Shown here: positions 1 to 7,174 of the stretch, one piece after another
Position numbering within the stretch: the first letter of the stretch is position 1
Layout of the letters: each line of letters starts with the position of its first letter
From: JAQVEB01 sp028698105
Lineage (GTDB): Bacteria > Bacteroidota > Bacteroidia > Bacteroidales > Dysgonomonadaceae
Length of the DNA stretch: 62,743 nucleotides
Direction: 5' to 3'
Assembly: GCA_964293155.1 (NCBI GenBank)
Contig: CAXYYA010000018.1
Coordinates: 1-62,743, forward strand
Translations under genes and position numbers: made by a program
The notes under the pieces: generated by a model
Database searches by the model: none
Told to the model about the DNA's origin: nothing
The model's input: the letters and a program-made list of their open reading frames with translations, nothing else

Positions 1-96
1 GTGAGACAAATGTAGTAAAAATATATGAAACATGAAAATAATTTAACAATTATAAATATAATTATTTTAAACTACTTAGCTTAAAAAAATATTCTC

Positions 97-1083
97 GTGA
101 AAACTTTTATTTCAATCTTTGTTCTTCTGTTATCATCGGTTACGGCATTCGGTCAAACCCGGCAGATAATGCTGTACGGAGATACTTCGCGCACCGGAGT
201 TCCATTTTCAAAGGATCCTGACGTAGTGAATTTTAAGGGACGATACCTGATGTATTACTCCATTCCTCCCATGAAAAATGTGGAAGGTTCCGGTTGGAAC
301 ATAGGGATCGCAGAAAGTAACGATTTGATAAATTGGAACAAAGTGGGTGAAATCACACCTGCAGAAAATGCGGATTATGAGAAGAAAGGACTGTGCGCTC
401 CGGGAGCTTTGGTAAAAGACGGGAAAGTACACCTTTTTTATCAAACGTACGGAAATGGCCGGAACGATGCAATCTGTCACGCAATTTCGGATAATGGGAC
501 AGATTTCCGCCGCAATCCCACTAATCCGATATTCAGGCCTACCGGAGACTGGAATTGCGGACGGGCAATTGATGCCGAGGTTTGTGAATTCAAAGGTCAG
601 TATTTTCTCTATTTCGCCACGCGCGATCCGGATTTCAAAATTCAGATGCTGGGAGTTGCAGTAGCGCCGAAGAATACAACTTTCAATCGGGAAGACTGGA
701 AACAAGCGGTTGATGCGCCTATTCTCTATCCCGAATTACCCTGGGAAAAAGAATGCATTGAAGGAGCCTCCATAACCATCTACAAAGGAAAAATGTATAT
801 GTTTTATGCTGGAGCATACAACAACCAGCCTCAACAAATTGGCGTTGCCGTCAGTAAAGACGGACTTTCGTGGAAACGATTGTTCACCGAACCCTTTCTA
901 CCGAATGGTAAACCCGGGGAGTGGAACGAGAGTGAATCGGGGCATCCGCATATATTCACCGATTTGGACGGACGCACTTATTTGTTCTATCAAGGGAACA
1001 ACAACAAAGGCAGGAGCTGGTACCTTTCGCAAAAAGAAGTGTTCTGGAGAAAAAATAAACCTACGTTTAAAACTAAAAAATAA
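97..1083 (+). CDS. Secreted five-bladed beta-propeller glycoside hydrolase-like protein (GH43/GH117/GH130 superfamily)
   Basis: A 328-residue exported protein. A signal peptide covers about residues 1-19 and ends near TAFGQ. The rest shows the spaced blade motifs of the GH43/32/117/130 propeller clan: DPDVVNFKGRYLMYYS near residue 40, a WNCGRAIDAEVCEFKGQYFLYFAT segment near 150 (seen as WNCG then IDAEV), and IYKGKMYMFYAG near 230. Asp and Glu residues in these motifs are probably catalytic or substrate-binding, but the exact family cannot be set by eye. The start is a GTG at 97, the only start that keeps the whole signal peptide. It heads a same-strand run of exported sugar enzymes, so a role in extracellular or periplasmic glycan trimming is inferred. 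Confidence 0.75.
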   Translation: MKTFISIFVLLLSSVTAFGQTRQIMLYGDTSRTGVPFSKDPDVVNFKGRYLMYYSIPPMKNVEGSGWNIGIAESNDLINWNKVGEITPAENADYEKKGLCAPGALVKDGKVHLFYQTYGNGRNDAICHAISDNGTDFRRNPTNPIFRPTGDWNCGRAIDAEVCEFKGQYFLYFATRDPDFKIQMLGVAVAPKNTTFNREDWKQAVDAPILYPELPWEKECIEGASITIYKGKMYMFYAGAYNNQPQQIGVAVSKDGLSWKRLFTEPFLPNGKPGEWNESESGHPHIFTDLDGRTYLFYQGNNNKGRSWYLSQKEVFWRKNKPTFKTKK

Positions 1084-1176
1084 AAATATGAAACGAGCAT
1101 GATAATCATTATCACACAAGTACATGATTAAAGCGAGTTCCATACGATACATTTGAAAATAAATAATTTTAATCGT

Positions 1177-2034
1177 ATGAAAAAAACAAATTTATCTTTT
1201 GTCGTTTTAGTATTGTCGGCGCTTGTGATCGGATGTTCAACATCCGGGAAACCCGAAACCAAAGCCGAAAAGCAAGGTTGGAAACTTTCCATGCAGTCTT
1301 ACACGTTCCATTTGTTTTCGGCGGTGGAAGCGCTGGAAAAAACACAACAACTCGGCTTGAAATATATTGAAATCTACCCGGGTCAGAAAATGGGAGAAGG
1401 TTTCGGCGATGCTGTTTTCGGGTACGATCTTACGCAGGAACAGCAGAAACAACTAAAAGACCTGGCAAAATCGAAAAACATAAAGATCGTGTCGTCCGGC
1501 GTATGGACTTCCTCTCGTGACGAATGGGAAAAAGTCTTCGCCTTTGCCAAAGATATGGGTATGGAGTTCATCAGTGCCGAACCGGCCCGCGAAGACTGGG
1601 ACGTAGTTGAAAACCTTGCAAAAAAATATGGAATAAAAGTGGCCGTACATAATCATCCTAACGAAAACTCGTACTGGAAACCCGAAATTCTGTTGGAGTA
1701 TATCGGTAATCGCGACCCTTTATTGGGTTCGAGCGCCGATGTCGGCCATTTTAAACGAATGGGCATTGATCCGATCATTGCACTACAGCAACTTGATGGA
1801 AGGCTCATCGCGATGCATTTCAAAGACATTGCTCCCCAAGGCGCCGAAGGCATACTGGAAGATGTGGTATGGGGAACGGGCGTGCTGAATGTGAAAGGAA
1901 TGTTGGAAGAACTAAAGCGACAAAACTTTAAGGGATATTTCACCATTGAATACGAAGCGAACTGGGAAAACAACTTGCCCGAAATAAAACAGTCCATTGA
2001 CTACTTTAACGAAGTTACGAATGAGATTTTATAA
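1177..2034 (+). CDS. TIM-barrel sugar phosphate isomerase/epimerase lipoprotein
   Basis: A 285-residue AP-endonuclease-2-like TIM barrel of the xylose isomerase-like family. The ATG at 1177 is chosen over an in-frame TTG at 1153 because it gives a clean lipoprotein signal (MKKTNLSF, hydrophobic stretch, lipobox Ile-Gly-Cys near residue 22). Metal-site residues typical of the family are visible: Glu in YIEIYPG, His/Asn in VHNHPNE, Asp and His in ADVGHF, His in MHFKDI and Glu in TIEYEANW. Lipidation places it at the periplasm or outer membrane, where it would act on free sugars rather than sugar phosphates. It sits between the propeller hydrolase and a Gfo/Idh oxidoreductase. Homologous trios in Bacteroides process 3-keto sugars, so a keto-sugar epimerase or isomerase role is inferred. 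Confidence 0.85.
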   Translation: MKKTNLSFVVLVLSALVIGCSTSGKPETKAEKQGWKLSMQSYTFHLFSAVEALEKTQQLGLKYIEIYPGQKMGEGFGDAVFGYDLTQEQQKQLKDLAKSKNIKIVSSGVWTSSRDEWEKVFAFAKDMGMEFISAEPAREDWDVVENLAKKYGIKVAVHNHPNENSYWKPEILLEYIGNRDPLLGSSADVGHFKRMGIDPIIALQQLDGRLIAMHFKDIAPQGAEGILEDVVWGTGVLNVKGMLEELKRQNFKGYFTIEYEANWENNLPEIKQSIDYFNEVTNEIL

Positions 2035-2074
2035 ATCGTCTTTGTTCTGATCTCAGTATTCATTCTCCTTTTCA

Positions 2075-2125
2075 AATAGCCCGTCCATAGAGAGTTCATG
2101 CCTGTGCAGCGGGTTATTTTTTTTT
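2075..2125 (+). terminator. Rho-independent terminator after the TIM-barrel gene
   Basis: AATAGCCCG at 2075-2083 pairs with CGGGTTATT at 2110-2118 (one G-T wobble) across a 26-base loop, and a run of T follows to 2125. It lies 40 bases past the stop codon of the epimerase gene and would separate it from the oxidoreductase. Confidence 0.6.
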
Positions 2126-2227
2126 GCTCATTTTTTGAAAATTACAACTTTACTTGAAGTTTTTTACCTTATCTTTACAAAATCTATTATCATCAATCAA
2201 AAAGCAACATATAAATCCAACAAACGA

Positions 2228-3481
2228 ATGACAACCAGAAGACAATTTTTAAAAACGATGGGCGGCGTTACGCTGCTCACCGTAGTTCCCCGAAACGTGT
2301 TGGGGAAAGGGTTTATCGCCCCAAGCGATGAGCTTACCAAAGGTATCATCGGCGTGGGCGGAATGGGTCGCGGACATATCCCTTACGACAATACCCGCGT
2401 TGTGGCCATGTGCGATGTGGACAAAAACCACCTGAACAGCGCAGCGGCATTGGTAAAAGACAAAATTAACCTGTATCACGATTTTCGCGATCTGATCCTC
2501 GACAAAAACGTGGACATCGTTCACATTGCTACCCCGCCTCATTGGCACGGTATTATGGCCGTAGAAGCCGCTAAATCGGGTAAGGACATTTTCTGCGAAA
2601 AACCGATGACGCGTACCATCGGCGAAGGAAAACGCGTGATGGAGGCCGTAAAACAACACGGAAATATTTTCCGGCTGAACACGTGGTTCCGTTTCAAAGA
2701 TCAGTTCTACGGATTGGGAACGCCCGTGAAACCGTTGAAAAAATTGATCAACAGCGGAATGCTCGGCTGGCCGTTAAAGGTTACCATCAGCAAACACACC
2801 GGTTTCGACTGGAAGTTCTATTGGGTTGGCAAAGAGCATCTTGAGCCGCAACCCGTTCCATCTGAACTGGATTATGACTTCTGGCTTGGCCCGGCGCCTT
2901 ACAAACCATATAATGTACATCGCGTGCACCAGACTTTCCGTGGATACTGGGATTACGATGCCGGCGGTTTGGGCGATATGGGACAACATTACATTGACCC
3001 CGTGCAGTATCTTCTCGGAAAAGACGATACCAGCCCTGTGAAAGTGGAAGTGGATGCTCCGCAACAACATCCCGATGCAGTTGGAACGTGGCGCTCCATC
3101 ACGTACACCTACGATGATGGCTGCCAAATCGTTCTTTGGGGAGGCGATTACGGAAATCCCGATACGCCCTACATTGCAGGCCCGAAAGGAAACGTATATA
3201 AGAATTTTGTGTGCGACATCCCCGATTGGCAGAAAAAACTGGCAGAATATCCTGAGCCGGAACCACAAAACGACGATTTTTTGGAGTCGGTACGTACCCG
3301 TCAGAAATTCGCGCTCAACGAAATTAACGGTTACCACTCGGCCACTATCGTGAACATGGGCGGCGTAGCACTGAGGTTGAACAGAACACTCAATTTCGAT
3401 CCGGTGAAGCAGGAATTTATCAACGATCCCGAAGCCAACCGATACTTGGATCAAACAACCCGTTCTCCGTGGACTATATAA
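2228..3481 (+). CDS. Tat-exported Gfo/Idh/MocA family oxidoreductase
   Basis: A 417-residue NAD(P)-dependent sugar oxidoreductase. The ATG at 2228 is preferred over an upstream in-frame ATG at 2135 because it begins exactly at a twin-arginine signal (TTRRQFLKTMGG). The Rossmann motif GVGGMGRGH follows near residue 42. The family's EKP signature is present as FCEKPM near residue 122, with the C-terminal alpha/beta substrate domain from about 150. Tat export with folded cofactor is common for Bacteroidota Gfo/Idh proteins. Known relatives oxidise C3 of glycosides to 3-keto forms. The DUF1080 protein directly downstream is the expected next step, which cleaves the oxidised glycoside. The substrate is not known. 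Confidence 0.9.
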   Translation: MTTRRQFLKTMGGVTLLTVVPRNVLGKGFIAPSDELTKGIIGVGGMGRGHIPYDNTRVVAMCDVDKNHLNSAAALVKDKINLYHDFRDLILDKNVDIVHIATPPHWHGIMAVEAAKSGKDIFCEKPMTRTIGEGKRVMEAVKQHGNIFRLNTWFRFKDQFYGLGTPVKPLKKLINSGMLGWPLKVTISKHTGFDWKFYWVGKEHLEPQPVPSELDYDFWLGPAPYKPYNVHRVHQTFRGYWDYDAGGLGDMGQHYIDPVQYLLGKDDTSPVKVEVDAPQQHPDAVGTWRSITYTYDDGCQIVLWGGDYGNPDTPYIAGPKGNVYKNFVCDIPDWQKKLAEYPEPEPQNDDFLESVRTRQKFALNEINGYHSATIVNMGGVALRLNRTLNFDPVKQEFINDPEANRYLDQTTRSPWTI

Positions 3482-3626
3482 TAATTGTTATTCGCTGTGC
3501 GATAGTTTGCTTTGCGTAATTTACTCACTTCGTTCGCGTTATTAGTTGCGACAGTAAATTATTTCAGCGAAAAACAAAATTTCCACCGAATAACAATTGA
3601 ATAACAACTGAATTACAATAACAAAA

Positions 3627-6600
3627 ATGAAAAAATATATCTCCATTTTAACGGCCATTCTCTTCACAACAAGTTTGGCAATGGCGCAAACACCGCAAAA
3701 CAGGACGGCTTCTACCATAGTTGCCGATGTGTTGGCGCAACTCCCCGCGCAAAATCCAGCGCAATACAATCAGCTAATGACTGATCTGGTTTCTACGGGC
3801 GAAGCCGGATTGCTGAATCTGATAAGCCGGTTGAACCCTCCGGGCGATAAAAGCAACGCTGCCGTAGATTATGCCATAAGCGGATGGACAAACTCCGTGG
3901 CAAACGATAACGCCAAGCGCGCTATGGCCGCAGCAACTTATGAAAAAGCGCTGTCGCAATCGTTGGACGATGAAATAAAGGCGATGCTTATTCGCCAACT
4001 CGAAGCAATCGGCAGCAACGATAACGTGCCCGTGCTTTCGTCGTATCTCACAAATCTGCGGTTGGTTGGGCCTGCTTCGCAAGCGTTGGCACACATCAAT
4101 TCCGATGCCGCCGACAAAGCGCTCGCATCCGCTCTTTCAACCACAACAGCCGATGTCATGCGTATTCCGTTGGCAAACGCCCTTGTGCAAACCGGCTATC
4201 AACAGGCGGAGCCCGTTTTCTTAAGCTTGCTGAAAAACAATCCTTCCGGCAACCTGCAAAAAGTTATTTACGACGGATTGGGAAGGATAGGCACAAAAGC
4301 CGCTTTACCGGTATTAAAAGCTGCCGCTATCGGGCAAAAATTCGCTTACGAAAAAGACAACGCTACTGCGGCATATCTTTCGTTACTGAATAAATTGGCG
4401 GTGAGCGAACCGAAAACAGTGGAAAAAGAAGCCAAAAACCTCTTGAAACAAGCTACCGCCCTCAACAAACAAGACCTGAAAGTGGCTGCAACCGAATTAT
4501 TGCTTTCGCTTCCGGCTACAAACAAGGAAAGTATTCTAAAAAACGCCTTAAAGGACGGAAATATTGCATTTTTGACCAATGTATTAAACGCTTATCCGTA
4601 TAAGAACGATCAAAAAGCGATGACCACAATCCTGAAAGCGCTGTCGCCGAGAGCTGCATCCGGCATGCAAGCAGCAATCTTGTATTGGTTGGGAAATCAA
4701 AAAATAGCTGCTGCCGTTCCGGCGATCTCCGGCTACCTGAATTCATCGGATCAAATGGCGCAAAAAGCTGCCGTCACGGCATTAACGAAAATCGGCACCG
4801 AAGAAGCCATGCTGGCTTTGGCCGGCTTGTTGAAGAGCAACGATGCCGCAACCCTCGCTTTGGCTAAACAGGCGCTCGAAAGCTATAACGGCGACATCTC
4901 CTACACGCTTGCATCGGTATTCAACGATGCCGGTGACGCAGGAAAAGTTGCCATTCTGCAACTGATTGCCAAGAGGCAAATGGAGAGTCAGTACAATTTG
5001 GTGTACAACCAGATGTTCCAAAACAACGAAACGGTAAAAGCCGAAGCTGCCAAGACGTTGCAATATGTGGCTACAGATAAAAACCTGCCCGATTTGTTCA
5101 CGTTGCTGGAGCAATCGGATGCCAGATACGTTCCGGCGTTGCAGCAAGCCGTGAACGCCGCGCTCTCCTACCTTCCCGCCGATGAGCAACTGAAAACCGT
5201 TACCGGAAAAATGAACAATTCCGGCAAAAAATACCTGTACTACAGCGCATTGGCAAACAGCGAATCGAAACAGGCGATGGATGCATTGGTAGCTGCTTAC
5301 GATACCGAAACGGGCGAAAACAAACAAGCCGTTTTCGATGCGCTCACGCAATGGAAATCGTTCAACGGTATTTACCCGTTGCTTAATATTGCCCGTAACA
5401 GCAAGAACAGCAACGAAATAGAAAAGGCAGTGGATGCTATCCTGCAAAAGATCACCTCATCCGGCGAAACCGGAGCGGTAAAATATCTTTTCCTGCGCGA
5501 CGCAATGGAAATGGCAAAAACCGATAAACAAAAAACCGATATCATCCGTCTTTTGGGAAATACGGGCATGTATCAGGCCATGCTTTTTGTAGCTCCATAT
5601 CTGGACAAACCGGCGTTTGGCGAAGTTGCCGCACAGGCAGCCATGAATCTGGCCATAAATAACCCGTCGTTTGCCGGAAAAGAAACCACCGCGATCCTGA
5701 ACAAGGTAAGCAAAACGCTCAACAATCCCGATGCCGATTACCAGCGTCAGGCCATCACAAAATACCTCAACGAAAATCCAACGGAAGGCGGATATGTTTC
5801 CATGTTCAACGGAAAAAATCTGGATGGATGGAAAGGATTGGTCGAAAACCCGATCAAACGCGCTCAAATGAGCAAAAAGGAATTGGCTGCCGCTCAGGTG
5901 AAAGCCGATAAACAGATGGCAATGGACTGGAAAGTGGAAGACGGACAGATCATCTTCGATGGGAAAGGATTCGATAACCTTTGCACAGCGAAACAATACG
6001 GCGATTTCGATATGCTCATTGACTGGAAACTCTTTCCGGGAGCAGAACCCGATGCCGGCATTTACCTGCGCGGAACGCCTCAGGTGCAGATTTGGGACAC
6101 CGCACGTGTGAACGTTGGCGCACAGGTTGGTTCGGGAGGATTGTACAACAACCAGCAGAACCCCAGCAAACCGTTAAAAGTAGCCGATTTGGGCGTTGGC
6201 GAATGGAATACTTTCCGCATCAAAATGATCGGCGACCGTGTGTCGGTTTGGCTCAACGGCGAGTTGGTTACCGATAACGTTATTCTGGAAAATTTCTGGG
6301 ACAGAAGTCAACCCATTTTCCCCACAGAACAAATTGAATTGCAGGCGCATGGAAGCAAAGTGGCTTATCGCGACATTTTCATCAAAGAGATCGCACGTCC
6401 CGAGCCGTTTAAACTTTCTGCAGCCGAAGAAAAAGAAGGCTATAAAATACTGTTCGACGTTACAAACATGCACGCATGGACCGGAAACACCAAAGATTAT
6501 GTACTGGAAGACGGCAACATTGTGATGCATCCGAGTCAAAGTTTCGGCGGAAACCTTTATACCAAAGACCAATTCGATAACTTTGTTTTCCGTTTCGAAT

Positions 6601-7013
6601 TCATGCTCACGCCCGGTGCCAACAACGGCCTCGGCATCCGCACTCCGATGGAAGGAGACGCCGCATACGAAGGAATGGAATTGCAGATACTGGATAACGA
6701 CGCTCCCGTGTATAAAGACCTGCACGAGTACCAATACCACGGCTCGGTTTACGGCGTTATTCCCGCTAAACGCGGCTTTTTGAAACCCGTGGGCGAATGG
6801 AACACCGAAGAAGTTGTTGCCGATGGCGACCACATCAAAATCACACTCAACGGCACGGTAATTCTCGACGGAAACATTCGCGAAGCGTCCAAAAACGGAA
6901 CCATTGACGGTAAAGAGCATCCCGGCCTGTTGAACAAAACCGGCCATATCGGATTTCTCGGCCACGGCTCGGAAGTGAAATTCAGGAACATCCGGGTGAA
7001 AGAATTGAAATAA
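3627..7013 (+). CDS. Large exported protein: HEAT-like repeats followed by two DUF1080 (3-keto-disaccharide hydrolase) domains
   Basis: An 1128-residue protein with a signal peptide of about 20 residues (cleavage after AMAQ). Residues about 30-710 are helical HEAT/PBS-lyase-like repeats, seen as recurring ALxxALxx and ALxAL-type helix pairs. Two jelly-roll DUF1080 domains follow, at about 720-930 (MFNGKNLDGWKG start) and 935-1127 (ILFDVTNMHAWTG start). DUF1080 enzymes are now described as 3-keto-glycoside hydrolases or lyases. Two copies plus a repeat scaffold in one chain is larger than the usual 250-450-residue single-domain proteins. Together with the upstream Gfo/Idh protein this suggests oxidation and then cleavage of a glycoside in the periplasm. 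The HEAT part may bind a partner or glycan, which is inference. Confidence 0.88.
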   Translation: MKKYISILTAILFTTSLAMAQTPQNRTASTIVADVLAQLPAQNPAQYNQLMTDLVSTGEAGLLNLISRLNPPGDKSNAAVDYAISGWTNSVANDNAKRAMAAATYEKALSQSLDDEIKAMLIRQLEAIGSNDNVPVLSSYLTNLRLVGPASQALAHINSDAADKALASALSTTTADVMRIPLANALVQTGYQQAEPVFLSLLKNNPSGNLQKVIYDGLGRIGTKAALPVLKAAAIGQKFAYEKDNATAAYLSLLNKLAVSEPKTVEKEAKNLLKQATALNKQDLKVAATELLLSLPATNKESILKNALKDGNIAFLTNVLNAYPYKNDQKAMTTILKALSPRAASGMQAAILYWLGNQKIAAAVPAISGYLNSSDQMAQKAAVTALTKIGTEEAMLALAGLLKSNDAATLALAKQALESYNGDISYTLASVFNDAGDAGKVAILQLIAKRQMESQYNLVYNQMFQNNETVKAEAAKTLQYVATDKNLPDLFTLLEQSDARYVPALQQAVNAALSYLPADEQLKTVTGKMNNSGKKYLYYSALANSESKQAMDALVAAYDTETGENKQAVFDALTQWKSFNGIYPLLNIARNSKNSNEIEKAVDAILQKITSSGETGAVKYLFLRDAMEMAKTDKQKTDIIRLLGNTGMYQAMLFVAPYLDKPAFGEVAAQAAMNLAINNPSFAGKETTAILNKVSKTLNNPDADYQRQAITKYLNENPTEGGYVSMFNGKNLDGWKGLVENPIKRAQMSKKELAAAQVKADKQMAMDWKVEDGQIIFDGKGFDNLCTAKQYGDFDMLIDWKLFPGAEPDAGIYLRGTPQVQIWDTARVNVGAQVGSGGLYNNQQNPSKPLKVADLGVGEWNTFRIKMIGDRVSVWLNGELVTDNVILENFWDRSQPIFPTEQIELQAHGSKVAYRDIFIKEIARPEPFKLSAAEEKEGYKILFDVTNMHAWTGNTKDYVLEDGNIVMHPSQSFGGNLYTKDQFDNFVFRFEFMLTPGANNGLGIRTPMEGDAAYEGMELQILDNDAPVYKDLHEYQYHGSVYGVIPAKRGFLKPVGEWNTEEVVADGDHIKITLNGTVILDGNIREASKNGTIDGKEHPGLLNKTGHIGFLGHGSEVKFRNIRVKELK

Positions 7014-7020
7014 CCTCCAC

Positions 7021-7077
7021 CCGGGACACGAAGTTTTTAACTTCGTGATATGAGCGAAGGCAAAGCCTTCGTCTCCC
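7021..7077. repeat. Composite palindromic intergenic element (REP/BIME-like)
   Basis: Two hairpins lie side by side: CACGAAG (7027-7033) with CTTCGTG (7041-7047), and a near-perfect palindrome CGAAGGC/GCCTTCG at 7055-7071. The outer flanks GGGA-ACGAAG and CTTCGT-TCCC also pair with one mismatch. The design, an outer inverted repeat around small palindromes, resembles the element at 18673-18805. Confidence 0.6.
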
Positions 7078-7090
7078 ATCATTAACCGCT

Positions 7091-7136
7091 AAAAACTATT
7101 AGCAAAGAAATAAATGGCTTTGCTAATAGTTTTTTT
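7091..7136. terminator. Strong Rho-independent terminator
   Basis: AAAAACTATTAGCAAAG at 7091-7107 pairs perfectly over 17 bases with the arm at 7118-7134, with a ten-base loop and a T tract. The A tract on the other side makes it usable in both directions. It ends the HEAT/DUF1080 transcript before the GH95 gene. Confidence 0.85.
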
Positions 7137-7146
7137 ATTATATTTG
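7119..7146 (+). promoter_or_regulatory. Possible Bacteroidota promoter for the GH95 gene
   Basis: TATATTTG at 7139-7146 matches the -7 consensus TAnnTTTG, with TTTG at 7119-7122 as a possible -33 box. The spacer is only 16 bases, shorter than usual, and the box overlaps the terminator arm, so this is tentative. It lies 29 bases before the ATG at 7175. Confidence 0.4.
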
Positions 7147-7174
7147 TACCGAATACATTAAGACTTAACGTATA

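Noticed and set aside
6174..7082. A 302-codon frame on the minus strand opposite the DUF1080 domains
   Set aside because: It mirrors a well-supported gene, contains no recognisable domain and arises from codon bias of the sense strand.
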